64,000 nt of DNA from Ochotona curzoniae (lineage: Eukaryota > Chordata > Mammalia > Lagomorpha > Ochotonidae). Each line of letters starts with the position of its first letter. The first letter of the stretch is position 1. The stretch covers positions 1,054,001-1,118,000 of the forward strand of contig NW_024467104.1 of assembly GCF_017591425.1 (NCBI RefSeq), written 5' to 3'. Made by a program: the position numbers and the translations under genes. Below are positions 24,345 through 36,075 of the stretch, piece after piece. Under the pieces are notes generated by a model. The model searched no databases and was not told the origin of the DNA. It was given only the letters and a program-made list of their open reading frames with translations.

Positions 24345-25457
24345 GGTAAGGAAAATCCATGAGTGTGTTTGTCCCTTTAACGTGCTTATTTTGAAGCAAA
24401 ACAGATAGTGCTATCAATTGCTGCTACAATACACTGACTCAAGTCACAGAAATATTGAGAACACATGTTCTCAAGGTATGGTTCAGAACCTACTTTTTTT
24501 ACTACTATAGTTGCCACATAGTAAGGAAAGATTTTAAAAAAAGATTAATACTATGATTTCAATATCTCTTTAATTATCTGAACTATTTTAGGAAATCCCA
24601 CTGTTGTCTTTATAAACAATGAAATACTAAAGTTGAGACAGATAGTCTCTAGGCTACAAGTTTGACTGCCAACTCTCAGCAGGGAAGGAAGACCCCATAA
24701 ATAAGCAAGAAAAACATCAGCCACGTTATAGCGGGAGATAGCAGCATGCTATTCATAACATGAAATGTGAAACAAATGATATAATTCCAATTGCATACAT
24801 TGATAAAAGTGATTTCTAAGAAAAGTTTTAGTTATATTTTCTTGACAAAAGCTACATGAATTTTAATGTAATTAAATATATTGTGGAATGTTCCTGAAAC
24901 TTTGAGTATTACATTATCAAACACTCTGTATTAATGAAATGCACAGGCTTATGGCCATAGAGTTTTCAAACCTCCTTCCCCAAGGAGATTCAGTTGATTT
25001 CCTGCTTTGGTACTATTGCTTCATTTTGCTAACCTTCAGTCTTTTTGTTAATTTTTTAGTGCTGAGAAAAAAAAAATCAGTGTCCCAAATTGAAACTGTC
25101 ATCATCATCCCGAAGTTGCACATACAGGTTAATAACTCAATTATTCTAACTATCATAATGATGATTTAATAATTTATCTTTAAAAATCTTAACTAAAATT
25201 GTTAAGTATAGCATATTCCAGAAATGATCACAGCCAATAGATAAAGCCATTAGCCAAAAGTTTATTCATTAGGAAGCAGTAAATGCTGCACTCAGATAAA
25301 AGTCCTTCGATCTGAAAAGAAATCCAGCATGCTTCTTACTATTCTATCACATTTTACTCTAATGTTAGAATACATACATATATATCAGAAAAATATTTAT
25401 ATGGTTCCAGCACACATTGAAACAAATTTCATGTTCATTTTTCCATTTGATTCCAGC
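24345..25457 (+). other. Predicted 5' UTR intron of OR5AP2-like copy 1
   Basis: A donor consensus (aaag|gtaagg, exon end 24,345) and an acceptor (tttgattccag, exon resuming at 25,457) flank a ~1.1-kb intron just before the coding exon. OR genes usually have one or more non-coding 5' exons spliced to an intronless coding exon. Both sites are conserved in copy 2 (43,596 and 47,796). The exon's 5' end is not determined. Confidence 0.5.
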
Positions 25458-25473
25458 TCAAATAACCAGATAT

Positions 25474-26427
25474 ATGAAAAACCACCAAGGCCGAAACCAA
25501 ACACAAGTGAAGGAATTCATCCTGTTAGGACTCACAGACAATCCGGATCTCCAAGGTCTTCTCTTTGTGTTGTTCCTGTCCATTTACCTGACGACCATGC
25601 TGGGCAATCTGGGGCTGATCGTGTTGATTAAGCTCGATCCCCGTCTGCACACGCCCATGTACTTCCTTCTCAGCAGCCTCTCCTTTGTTGATGCCTCTTA
25701 CTCCTCCTCCGTCACTCCTAAGATGCTGGTCAACCTTGTGGCTGAGAACAAAGCCATTTCTTTCCGTGGATGTGCTGCCCAGTTCTACTTCTTTGGCTCT
25801 TTCCTGGGGACTGAATGCTTCCTCTTGGCCATGATGGCATATGACCGCTACGCAGCGATTTGGAACCCCCTGCTTTACCCTGTCATCATGTCTGAGAGAG
25901 TTTGCTTCTTGCTGGTAGCTGCTTCCTTTTTGGCAGGCTTTGGAAATGCAGCCATACACACAGCCATGACTTTCAGATTGTCTTTCTGTGATTCCAACAA
26001 GATCAACCACTTTTATTGTGACACTCCACCCCTGCTCAAGCTCTCTTGTTCTGACACCTACATCAACGGCATAGTGATCATGGCTTTCTCCAGTTTTGAT
26101 ATATTTAGTTGTGTTACGATTGTTCTCATTTCTTACCTTTGTATCCTCATTGCCATCTTAAAGATACCATCCACAGAAGGTAGATTTAAAGCCTTTTCCA
26201 CATGTGCCTCCCACCTCATGGCTGTCACCATATTCTTTGGGACAATTCTCTTCATGTACTTACGCCCTACGTCTAGCTATTCAATGGAACAGGACAAGAT
26301 TGTCTCTGTCTTTTATGCAGTAGTGATTCCCATGCTAAACCCTTTCATCTATAGTTTGAAAAATAAGGATGTAAAGGATGCCTTTAAAAAGATCTTAAAA
26401 AAAACACATATTTTAAAAGTACAATAA
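25474..26427 (+). CDS. OR5AP2: Olfactory receptor, OR5AP2-like, copy 1
   Basis: Intact 317-residue class II odorant receptor, expected in ciliary membranes of olfactory neurons, coupling to Golf. The Met at 25,474 (MKNHQG) is chosen because it matches the human OR5AP2 start as I remember it, and because a splice acceptor (25,456) lies between it and the upstream in-frame Met at 25,417. Landmarks: N-glycosylation NQT at 8-10, LHTPMYF at 59-65, the helix-3 motif [10 protein letters not shown] at 121-130 (the usual VAIC is replaced, as I recall in human OR5AP2), [10 protein letters not shown] at 239-248, PMLNPFIYS at 286-294; cysteines 100 and 182 are candidates for the loop disulphide. The first ~870 bp are nearly identical to the copy at 47.8 kb, but the C-terminal ~30 residues differ (ending LKVQ). 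The ligand is unknown. Confidence 0.93.
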   Translation: MKNHQGRNQTQVKEFILLGLTDNPDLQGLLFVLFLSIYLTTMLGNLGLIVLIKLDPRLHTPMYFLLSSLSFVDASYSSSVTPKMLVNLVAENKAISFRGCAAQFYFFGSFLGTECFLLAMMAYDRYAAIWNPLLYPVIMSERVCFLLVAASFLAGFGNAAIHTAMTFRLSFCDSNKINHFYCDTPPLLKLSCSDTYINGIVIMAFSSFDIFSCVTIVLISYLCILIAILKIPSTEGRFKAFSTCASHLMAVTIFFGTILFMYLRPTSSYSMEQDKIVSVFYAVVIPMLNPFIYSLKNKDVKDAFKKILKKTHILKVQ

Positions 26428-27360
26428 CAAATATCTTGTTATGTACAAGGCAATTTTCACAAGAATTTTCTTGTTTGAATGCTTGAGCTCTTCTGTCTGT
26501 TAAAGTTGATGATTTAAAGCAAAGTGTATAAAGCAACCAGTTGATGTAACAGTTCAGGACACTGTAACCTAAATAGGAGTAAATAGGCTTGATTCTTGAC
26601 ACTGCCCCAACCCCCACTTTCTCTGAAGAACCCAGGTGGCAGCAGGTGCTGGCTCTATGAAGCAGTTTTCAGATACTATTACAGTTTTAATTACTTTTGT
26701 AACTGTTTATAATTCACTTTAGACGATGCAGTTGAGCATCCTTTTACTTATTAGAGCCCTTGCCTAATTTTCTGCTGTGAAATGGCCTTTTCACTTTATT
26801 TATTGAATTTTCTATCTCACAGAGGCATGGTCACTGACTACAGTGTAAATTACAAAATTTGTTAGCCCTCAAAAATATATATTAAATTAAGAAACAATGA
26901 TATAAAGCAGTATACTTCATAATGTCTTAGGTGTTAAATGTCTATGCGTGTATCCGTTTTTATATTTCTGTACCTCATGGCCATTATCCTTTAGGTATTC
27001 TGAGTTATTTAAAGAAAGTTTGTTCTACTGCAGGCTTAAAAAGTGATTAAAATATATCTCTATTTACCTTATTATTCCTATGCTTGAGGTATTTCAGCAT
27101 TCCTTGGTTCTGTAGATATATAATTTCCACTAAGTTTGGGAAAATTTAACCACTTGTTGCATCAAATTTTGTTCCGAAGCTTCTCTCTACTATTTACTTT
27201 ATATATTATACATAAAGCAAATTGAGTAAACTTGCTTTACTGTGTACAAATCATGGAATTCTAGAAGATATTTGCACTTACAGTTTCTATGGATTCTATA
27301 CACGCTGTCATTTGAATGTCACTATGTTTTGGAAAACATTTTACTTCCATTTCACTTGGA
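26428..27360. other. 3' flank of OR5AP2-like copy 1
   Basis: AT-rich. It contains no gene. The first part is weakly alignable to 48,755-48,920 in block copy 2 (for example 'gagctcttctgtctgttaaag' against 'gagctgtttcttgttaaaac'). Confidence 0.5.
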
Positions 27361-27375
27361 ACACTCAAACACAAC

Positions 27376-27438
27376 TAGAGAGAGACAGAGAGAGACAGAG
27401 AATGAGTGCGCGAGAGAAAGAAAGAGGTGAGAGTTATG

Positions 27439-27470
<32 letters not shown>

Positions 27471-27475
27471 AGAAA
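27376..27475. repeat. (GA)n-rich tract
   Basis: A pure GA run at about 27,438-27,465 plus imperfect GA repeats to its left. It derives from the purine-rich part of the inverted SINE. Confidence 0.8.
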
Positions 27476-27531
27476 ATTTGATCTAGTTGCTTATTCCCTG
27501 GGTGCCTGTAGCAGGTAGAATGGGCCAGACA

Positions 27532-27861
27532 AGGGCTTGGATCTGTGGCCTAGTGGCTACAGTCCTCGCTTTGAAGATGTTGGTATTCCATATGGGCGCC
27601 AGTTCTAATCCCAGCAGCTCCACTTCCATCCTGCTCCCTGCTTGTGGCCTGGGAAAGCAGTTGAGGACGGCCCAAAGCCTTGGGACCCTGCACTGGCATG
27701 GGAGATCTGGAAGAGCTCCAGACTCCTGGCTTTGGATAAGCACAGCACTGGCCGTTGTGGTCACTTGGGGAGTGAATCATCAGACGAAAGATCTTCCTCT
27801 CTGTCTCTCCTCCTCTCTGTACATCTGAGTTTGCAATAAATGAATCAATCTTTTAAAAAGA
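27532..27861 (+). mobile_element. C-type SINE nested in an older SINE
   Basis: Sense copy with B box 'ccagttctaatccc' and tail 'gcaataaatgaatcaatctttt'. The flanks agaatgggccagaca at 27,517-27,531 and 27,862-27,876 form a 15-bp target duplication inside the older element. Confidence 0.88.
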
Positions 27862-28041
27862 GAATGGGCCAGACAGAAGCTAGGAGCCCAGAACTTAATC
27901 CATGTCTCCTACATGGATGGCAAGAACCCAAGTACTTCAGCCCATTTGCTGCCTCTCAGGATGCACATGGGCAGAGAATTGGATTCACAGCAGAATGTCC
28001 CAAGCCTCAATGTAGCCACTGCGCCAAATGCCTGCCCTGAA

Positions 28042-29700
28042 TTAATTGTTTTCTTTAGCAGTGTCCAATCTGTCATTGAAGCAATTCAATATTATCTCAT
28101 GTATTGTAGCTCCAACATGTGACTTTTCCTAAAACTAAATAAAATTTAGTTTATGTAATTAAATTAAAATTGAGTGCAATCTCAAACTTACTATACTAAT
28201 GTATGTGTCTACATGCTTATGTGCACTTTCTTAGATTCCAGGCAAATATACTTTGAGATACACATTTGCACAAACTCCGAAATATGTTGGAGAATGTTTC
28301 TACAAACAATCCCTGTGCTGTGAGAGAAGAAAACTGACAGTAGCTGAATTGTGATGTAGTTCAACCGAGAACTCTGCCAACTATATTTGGCACTCTGGCA
28401 CTCACAAAAGTCCTGAACTGTGAAAAAAGGCCAGGATTCTCAGAGTGGCTTCTCAGTCTACGGCTTATGCAAGGGGAGATGATTATAATGTTCCCCAAGG
28501 ACCGTCCTTTCAGCTAGGGCTAACCTCGAAGAGTGGATGTTAGTTCCTATCTGTCTGGTGCTTTTGATAGGCAATACTTCAAGTTAGCAAGGCAAGTTTT
28601 AGAAGTGCATATGGATATCAGGTGGATATCAGGTGTACCCAATAAGACAAATCATACCGGGAACACAAATTATGGGGGAAGTATTACTATTTTTGATGTT
28701 GTACAATTTGAAGTCTCATAGAAAATTATTACATGATAATACGGAAAATTGAAGTCTGACAACTCTTTGAATTATAAAACTTTATGTAATCTTTCATTCT
28801 TTCTTGGTTATTGTCCTTATTGCATTTTTTCCTCTCTCTTGACTTTCTCATTGTTTACATGTGTTTCAGGGTATATAAACATTCATTTTCTCTCTAATCC
28901 TTTTTCAATAAATACTTGTCAAATTAAACAGTGTTTTAGCAGTGTAGGAGAAACATCAGTGTGGAAACAATTGCAAGAAGGCTTCTGTGGGAGATACTGA
29001 GAGATCTAAACCCAGTTTTTCTCCCCTCAGTCAACCACTACAAACATTACAGAATAGGAATGCCCATCATGCTTTCAGTGACATTGCTTGTTTTATTTTC
29101 CCCTGAAAATATCCTGGGAATTAAAGTGTTATCCTATTTAATATGGACAACCCTCTCATCTCCTGATAAACTCCACTTTCATTTGTCAATCAATGCCTCC
29201 CTCAAAGGCATCAGAGCTATGTGTTGGTGCTGTCTTTCATCTGTCTCATCAATCTGTTTTATTAATTTAATTATTAAATTATTCGTTGATTTGTTTCATT
29301 ACTCTGTTTAAGGAATGTGACCTGTAATCATCATTCCTCTCTACACTTGCCACCTGATTTCACTCTTCTCGGGTGAGCTTCCACGTCACGTGTGGAAGGA
29401 CTCAGCGTCACTTACCCTCCATTGCACGTTACAGGATTCCTTCTACTCTACTCTCTCTTAAGGAGCAATGTCGATCTACTTACCACCTGTTGGATTCCTC
29501 ATTTAGGGGACGGTTGAGCTTCTGAACGTAATATAAATTGAAAGTATGTCATTGTGAAAAAGTAAAACAAGAAAGCAAGCAAGAGAAAGGATTGGTTCAA
29601 TAATATCATTATGCTGTTAAAATTCTACATGATTTGTATTGCACTTACATACATTAAGAGCTAAAATTACTTCCAAAAATAAAATGGACCCAAACTTATT
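28042..29700. other. Non-coding part of duplicated block copy 1
   Basis: No gene. Segments 28,250-28,420 and 28,730-29,020 align with 49,930-50,130 and 50,420-50,740 in copy 2. The rest is AT-rich. Confidence 0.55.
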
Positions 29701-30046
29701 AAAACTGTTTGTTGGGCCCAGCGCCATGGCGCAAGTGGTTAAGGTCCTCGCCTTGCACGCCCAGGATCCCAAATGTGTGCCGGTTCTAATCCCGGCAGCC
29801 CCGCTTCCCCTCCAGCTCCCTGCCTGTGGCCCGGGAAAGCAGTCGAGGATGGCCCAAAGCTTTGGGACCCTGCACCAGTGTGGGAGACCTGGAAGAGGCT
29901 CCTGGCTTCGGATCGGCATAGCATCGGCCGTTGCGCTCACTTGGGGAGTGAATCATCGGATGGAGATCTTCCTCTCTGTCTCTCCTCTCTGTAGATCCGC
30001 CTTTCCAATAAAAAATAAATCTTTAAAAAAAAAAAACTGTTTGTTG
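29701..30046 (+). mobile_element. Young C-type SINE with target duplication
   Basis: Near-consensus sense copy (29,715-30,032). A box TGGCGCAAGTGG at 29,727-29,738 and B box GGTTCTAATCC at 29,782-29,792 show its tRNA-derived RNA polymerase III promoter. Tail 'caataaaaaataaatcttt' plus A12. Target duplication aaaactgtttgttg at 29,701-29,714 and 30,033-30,046. It is absent from the matching region of block copy 2. Confidence 0.95.
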
Positions 30047-31255
30047 CATCCTATTTGTTAAACTGCTCAGAGCTATTAGATAAAAACTTTCCACATTACT
30101 ACACCTGTTTACTAGTTTGCTTTATATTTCATCCTCTGAAACCTAAAAAATAAGATGTGATCACTTCTGTATTACTGCTTCTGAAACTGTGCATATATTG
30201 TTCTTACTCTTGTGTCATTACAGCTAATACTTTTCTCCTTTGTAACTAACACATACTCTCAAATTTTTGGAGTTTTATATGGACTTTGTTTTTGAAATTA
30301 CATCTCTATCCATCACAAGCATATGTGTGTAAGAAATATCCATGGATATATTCCTCTTCCAGACATAAATAGCTACTTACAACATTTTAACCCATTTTTC
30401 TTAAAATGAGGTCATCATATTTATTCTATAAATATTATTTTGAAAGTAAAACGATTTGTTATAATGTTGTCTATTCACCTATATTAGTAAATAGACTTTT
30501 CAGGAAAAAATTCACTTGGAATAAAATCTTTATCCTGATCTATAAGTAAGAGATATTCCACACTAAATTTCAGGGAATTAACATGCCCATTTTGTATTGC
30601 TATGAAATATTTCATTCCATAGATATGATTATTTTAGTTTTAGTTTTAGATTTTTTTCATTAGGTTAGTTTAGGTCAGAAATTTAAAAATAGAAACATTA
30701 TGATAGATTAGCCCTCTCCACCCTATTCCAGAGAAAGAATACATGGTAAATACTCAAATATCAGACTTAATGGAGTAATAAAGTTATTTTTACATTGATA
30801 TAAACTTTGTTTTATTAACCAATTTATAGCATAATTCACCATCTCTGGCTATTACTAAAATTAGGACTATCTTTCCTGTGTTCATCAGACTGAATTTTGA
30901 TTCAGTTCATTGCACTGATTTGGACTCTTAAACTCTTTTGTATTTCTTATACTAATACAAGGACAGTGTTTGATTATCTTTCTATGTTCTGTCATCTTAA
31001 ATTATCTCTATATAATTGATTTTATAAATAATCAATTTTATAAATGTTCCCAATCGTCATCCATGCGTTTGTTTCAACATGTATTCGTCATAATAATTCA
31101 ATCTGGAAAATCATTACTACTATGTAAATGCATAAATTTTCTCCTCCAAAGAACCATCAGCCGCCTCAACAGAACTTCTAGTTCCTTATACTGTTATACT
31201 TCTACTACTGATTTTATACATATAAAACTATATATACATATAGTTTTACATACAC
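30047..31255. other. AT-rich intergenic sequence
   Basis: No feature recognised. Only short frames without receptor homology. Confidence 0.5.
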
Positions 31256-31257
31256 TT

Positions 31258-31557
31258 TGATTTTTATCAGAAGGTCAGATTTACAGAGAGAAAGAGACAA
31301 AGGGAAAGATCTTCCATCTGCTGGTTCATTTCCCAAATGGGTGCATCAGCTGTAGCTGAGCTAATCTGCAACTAGGTGCCAGAAGCTCCTTCCAGGTCTG
31401 CCATGTAGGTGAAGGATCTCAAGGCTTTTCAGCATCCTCTACTCTTTTCCCAGGCCACAAGCAGGGAGTAGAGCAGCCTGGAGACAAACTGGTGCTCACA
31501 CGGGATTCTGGAGGATGCTAAGGCAGGATTTAGCACTAGACTATCATGCTAGGCTCT
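31258..31557 (-). mobile_element. C-type SINE
   Basis: Inverted copy: 'tttttatcagaaggtcag', 'gatcttccatctgctggttc', head decayed ('ctatcatgctaggctct'). Confidence 0.85.
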
Positions 31558-31899
31558 ATTATATTGTTGTTAAGATGTCCAGTCTATTACATACTTTTTT
31601 CTCAGATCTCTCATCTATGACATATTTTAAAGTAAACTCTTTACATGATCCCCACATTGTTTATAGGAACAAATTTGATAATATCAAGAATGATTTCTCT
31701 ATCTTTCCTACGGTAAAAATGTACAACATATCTATTCATGTTTTTGTTTCCTTCTGTATAACTGAAAATGATTTCTCTCTTTGGGCTAACAATATCTCTC
31801 ACACACAAGCACATATGTCAAAGTGTGAATGTAAGTGATGTAGATTTTTTGCCACCAAGGAGCATCAAATTAAGGTTATACTCTTGAGAAATATTGTTT

Positions 31900-31937
31900 T
31901 AATTGGTTGTTTAGAATTATCTTAAAGACCTCTAGAG
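31900..31937. promoter_or_regulatory. Candidate homeodomain plus O/E-like module, OR5M copy at 33.6 kb
   Basis: TAATTGG (31,900-31,906) is followed 21 bp later by ACCTCTAGAG (31,928-31,937), a weak match to the EBF core. The same order and near-equal spacing occur at 52,947-52,986, ahead of the second intact OR5M gene. It is placed ~75 bp before the predicted 5' exon donor. Confidence 0.4.
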
Positions 31938-32008
31938 GCAAAAGCTAAGAAATTCATTATAAAGCTGTCTACTTTGCTTTCACAAACTATGATGAGTCCA
32001 TATTCACA

Positions 32009-33585
32009 GGTAGGTTATTTTCTGCACTTGTTCCTTAGTGTTTTCTTTGCTATTATTAAGTGTGGAAAATATAATCTTGACAACACGGCATTTTTCTCTT
32101 CTGTAGTCTCTTTTACATTTATGCGTTCACAGATCGTTGACTTCCTAAAGCTTCTTGATTTCTAAATGCTCTTCTGACGTAGGATATTATGTGTGAATCA
32201 AGCCAACAGAGGCTTTAGTGAATAATGCTTAAGTAGCAGAAACAGTCCAACTGTTTATTGTTTGTTTATTTTCAGAACTGAGACAGAGAGAATACCTTGA
32301 GTTAGAATGTGACGACACACTTACGCACTGTCCGTGCAAACTTTGAGAAATATTTCCATGAGTATGTTTGTAACCCTAAAATGTGGGAAACAAAAATATC
32401 CACTGTTTTTCAGATCCATGCCTTGTTTATTTACTCTCACAGTGTTTCCTTTTGAGAAAGTTCTGTGACAATCTAGAACATCTAAAGCATCCTGCCTGCA
32501 TTTTTCTCTAAAGTCCTTGCTCACATGTTACATCACATGCCATTTTCTATGTGTTCACCATGTTTTATCTACTCTTCAATACATGCTGAGAGTGGAGAAT
32601 TTCTTCATTGCACGAACTTCACTGGGCATAAAAATATGGGTAAAATTCCCACAGAATTAAGAATAATTCTTTGGTTGCATCCTTTATTTAATCGCTCAAG
32701 AGATAAATTTCAAAATTCATAGTATTTATTTAAAAAATTACGCCGGAACAAACTGGATTTTGGTGAAAATGTAATACTGACTATTCATCCTTTATTCGGT
32801 ATCTGAACCAACAGGATATTAGGATAGAAAACACTCAGGAGACACAGCTTTTTCGTTTGTTCATTTAAATGATTGATGTCACCTGGTTGTATACATTCCT
32901 TACTTCCTCACTTTTGAATGTTTTCTACACGGTTTAGAAAAGTACATCATGCATAGAAATACCTACATATATATTTTATAGGCACTTCAAAGGGAGATGG
33001 CAAACCAAATTTTAAAAAGCCCGCAACACAATAGAGGAATCTACCATGGGGGGAGGGTTTTAGGAGGGGTGGTGGGAATCCCAGTACATATAAAATTGTG
33101 TCATACAATAAAAAAAATAATAAAATAAATAAATAAAAAAAGAAAGTTTGCCTGAAAAATGAAAAAAAAATTTTTAAATGGCAAATTAATTTCATGCAAA
33201 GAAGTTCTTTTAAAGTATATGATAAAACATATAATGATGGAAAATACATGGCATTAATTCTTTTCAAAAATTGTAACCATTACTTTGACTTTTGTTGTCA
33301 GAAATGTACTTGTATATATCATTAATGTTTGAGAAAAACAGAAAAAGGTAGGAATGTGTTTGTGTGTGTATTTTGCATCTGAGAAAAAGAGAAGAAGACA
33401 GGTAACTGAGAAATATTGTGTGAAAAAGTTGCATAGACATACAGATGTATTTAGTGAAAAGAAAATAACAAATGTATCTGAGGAAAAATAAAGTGGTAAA
33501 TGATAAAAATCAAGAGAAGAAATGTACAATTTTAACCAGGCACATGCTCACTTTTATATCAGTTTTATATCAGTTTTATTTCAGT
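32009..33585 (+). other. Predicted 5' UTR intron of OR5M copy 1
   Basis: Donor 'ttcacag|gtaggt' (exon ends at 32,009) and acceptor 'ttttatttcag' (exon resumes at 33,585). Both align with sites of the OR5M gene at 55.5 kb ('tttacag|gtaagt' and 'cacttccag'). The predicted intron is ~1.6 kb and holds an L1 3' end. The upstream exon start is not determined. Confidence 0.45.
33015..33150 (+). mobile_element. LINE-1 3' end (lagomorph type)
   Basis: 'caatagaggaatctaccatgg', a G-rich block, 'gggaatcccagtac', 'aaaattgtgtcatacaat' and an A/T-rich tail. Same 3' end family as 18.3 and 41.8 kb. Confidence 0.8.
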
Positions 33586-33601
33586 TCTCATGGAATAAGA
33601 A

Positions 33602-34522
33602 ATGTGCTTCTCAAACCACACAGCAGTTACAGAATTCATTCTCCTGGGACTCACAGACAATCCCGTGCTGGAGAAGATCCTGTTTGGGGTGTTTCTGGGC
33701 ATCTACACAATGACACTGGCAGGAAATCTGGGCATGATCATGCTCATCAGGACCAATTCCCACCTCCAGACACCCATGTACTTCTTCCTTGGCCACCTCT
33801 CCTTTGTAGACGTTTGCTATTCTTCCAACATCACTCCAAAGATGCTGAACAATTTCCTTGCAGAACACAAGACCATCTCTTATGCTGGCTGCTTCACACA
33901 GTGCTTCATTTTCATTGCCCTGGTGATCACGGAGTTTTACATCCTGGCTTCCATGGCAGTGGATCGCTATGTAGCCATTTGCAGCCCTCTGCATTACAGC
34001 ACCAGAATGTCCAAGAACATCTGTCTCTCTCTAGTCGCCTTTCCTTATGTGTTTGGCTTTCTCAACGGACTCTCTCAGGCCCTGCTGACTTTCCACTTAT
34101 CCTTCTGTGATCCCCTTGTAATCAATCACTTCTACTGTGCTGACCCTCCACTGATAATGCTGGCCTGCTCTGACACCCACGTCAAAAAGATGGCAATGTT
34201 CATCGTTGCTGGCTTTACCCTCTCCAGCTCCCTCTTCATTATTCTTCTGTCCTACCTGCTCATTTTTGCAGCCATCTTGAGAATCCGGTCTGCTGAAGGC
34301 AGGTGCAAAGCATTTTCTACCTGTGGTTCCCACTTGACCACAGTCACCCTATTTTATGGCACCCTCTTCTGCATGTACTTAAGGCCCCCATCAGACAAGT
34401 CTGTAGAGGAGTCCAAAGTCATTGCAGTTTTTTACTGCTTTTTGAGCCCAATGCTGAATCCAGTGATATATAGTCTGCGGAACAAGGATGTGATTTATGC
34501 CCTGCAGCAAATTATTAAATGA
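33602..34522 (+). CDS. Olfactory receptor, OR5M1/OR5M10-like, copy 1
   Basis: Intact 306-residue class II odorant receptor. The start Met (MCFSNHT) lies 17 bp after a predicted splice acceptor and aligns with the start of the copy at 55.5 kb. Landmarks: N-glycosylation NHT at 5-7, LQTPMYFFL at 55-63, [15 protein letters not shown] at 118-132, loop cysteines 97 and 179, [40 protein letters not shown] in helix 7. By memory the closest human proteins are OR5M1 and OR5M10, which are themselves very similar, so I do not choose. The C-terminus stops right after QQIIK, nine residues shorter than its twin. Bases 33,626-34,425 differ from the twin at only 3 positions, while the first 24 bases, the last ~100 bases and the flanks differ strongly. 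Ligand unknown. Confidence 0.93.
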   Translation: MCFSNHTAVTEFILLGLTDNPVLEKILFGVFLGIYTMTLAGNLGMIMLIRTNSHLQTPMYFFLGHLSFVDVCYSSNITPKMLNNFLAEHKTISYAGCFTQCFIFIALVITEFYILASMAVDRYVAICSPLHYSTRMSKNICLSLVAFPYVFGFLNGLSQALLTFHLSFCDPLVINHFYCADPPLIMLACSDTHVKKMAMFIVAGFTLSSSLFIILLSYLLIFAAILRIRSAEGRCKAFSTCGSHLTTVTLFYGTLFCMYLRPPSDKSVEESKVIAVFYCFLSPMLNPVIYSLRNKDVIYALQQIIK

Positions 34523-35783
34523 CATTTTTTGCATAAAAGTATAGTTTAGATATGTCTTCATTTTATGTCTCTGTCATAACTGTGATCTTTTCAAAGGGCT
34601 AACTACCACTCTGTTTTCATAACTTTGACTTCAACCAAAACTGTTATGATCACCTTGTAATATATTCTCAAACTCACACTGCAACAACAAATGTTTTTGC
34701 TTGTTTGTTTTTAGAAAATTACAACATTTTATTTAAAATATATTCTTTTTTTGGAGAAACTCTAAATATGTAATGTGGTTTAGAGAACCAAACAGAATCT
34801 TTGCTAAAACCTGGCTGAGTAAGCAAGTGTGTGCTTGTTTTGTTTCCCAATGATGAGATAATGCATAGTCCATAACTATGCCTCTGGTACCTGACTAATT
34901 ACTGGGCTCACTGTGCCCAAAATGCAAATATATAGATTATCTGAGAGTAACCTTTCTACAAACTGCCAAACATCAACATAATCATTTTGAGGATCTCTTT
35001 GCCCATTAAGTTATACGATTTATATTTGTATATTTTGAGTGTAAAATCCCAAGTCCCTATTTATGAGTTTTCAGGGGCATGCCTTCAATTCATTTAACAA
35101 TACAACATAATGGCATTTCAAGTAAACTTTTCATTGCGGTAGCTCTAAGAGTCCATTGATTAGTAGGCAGTGAGGAACAAGGTCTATCAATAAGCATAAG
35201 CAGTAAATAAGGGTGTGAGTATATTTTGAAAGACAAAACCAGGTGTTCACATTGGTTTATAAATGTCTCTTTAATTATTTCTGTGTGAGGTCAGTGATTT
35301 TCAAAACTTTTGTAAGGAGTCATCAGTTAGAAAGACTCCATAAAGGGATATATGATTCACTTACTTTAAGGTTATATGAAAATGCCTGCAGGTTGAAACC
35401 TCTGCTCTCTCCTGTGTCCAGAGACACACAAAGACGGAGAGGAATTGAGAATGGTATGTCATTCAAAAGCATTGTATATTCAGTGTTTAAATACTTTGCA
35501 TTGTGGTTTAATTAATCCCGCTAAAGAAACTGCTGTATGGATTCTCTCAGTGTGGTTATCTATATAATGTTAAAATTATTTTTTCAAAGTATCACTCAGA
35601 CCTGTAATTTTCTTTACATTTTGTTCAAATCTTTGCTTGACAGAATAAGTCCGGTGTATTAATATCTTATTTAAGGAAACACAGCTAAAGAGAGGAGATG
35701 TTATTTGAATACAATGTTTTAGTCGAAGAGCCATTTGCTTGCCTGTACATTTATGTCAGGTTGGCTGTAATGCCGAATCTCTA
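34523..35783. other. 3' flank of OR5M copy 1
   Basis: AT-rich and gene-free. The stretch at about 34,600-34,680 ('gttatgatcaccttgtaa') resembles 57,520-57,560, 3' of the OR remnant at 57.1 kb, rather than the 3' flank of the intact twin. Confidence 0.5.
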
Positions 35784-36075
35784 GGGATTGGCATTGCAGT
35801 GTAGCAGCTAATGTTGCTCCCTGCAATGTTGGCAGCCCATAACGGTACCAGTTCAGTCCTGGCTGTTCACTTCTGATTCAGCTCCCTGTTAATGCAGCTG
35901 GATAGCAACAAGACCCTGAACCCTTGTGGGAGACCTGGAATAAGCTCCTGGCTTCTCTCTTGCTCAGCCATTAAAAGTGCTATCATTTGGGAATTAAATA
36001 CCAGCAGAAAGAGAGATTCTATCTCTCTCTCTCCTCTTCCCCTCCCCCTCATCTTTGCTTTACAGTTTTAAAGAA
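35784..36075 (+). mobile_element. C-type SINE, old copy
   Basis: Sense copy: 'ggcattgcagtgtagcagc' head, 'gagacctggaataagctcctggc', a C/T-rich tract, tail decayed. Confidence 0.75.

Larger units (their letters stand above)
27365..28041 (-). mobile_element. Old C-type SINE split by a younger SINE
   Basis: The left part (27,365-27,531) has an expanded GA-rich tract and 'ttgatctagttgcttattccc'. The right part (27,862-28,041) has 'gacagaagctaggagccc' through the head. Together they make one inverted SINE, interrupted by a sense copy at 27,532-27,861. Confidence 0.75.

Noticed and set aside
25417..25473. Upstream in-frame Met of OR5AP2-like copy 1 (and 47,765 in copy 2)
   Set aside because: The two upstream extensions are unrelated to each other, and a splice acceptor lies between each and the conserved MKNHQG start.
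25525..26010. 161-residue minus-strand frame inside OR5AP2-like copy 1 (and its twin at 47,864-48,349)
   Set aside because: It is the antisense shadow of the receptor gene, and it is present in both copies only because the sense genes are nearly identical.
29715..29800. tRNA gene at a SINE head
   Set aside because: A and B boxes are present, but the sequence continues into the SINE body and does not close into a tRNA; it is the SINE's promoter.
29639..30061. 140-residue plus-strand frame
   Set aside because: It is composed of a young SINE read through in one frame; the same peptides recur at other SINEs in the window.
33472..34110. 212-residue plus-strand frame overlapping the OR5M gene
   Set aside because: It is an out-of-frame reading of the receptor sequence; the correct frame shows every OR motif.
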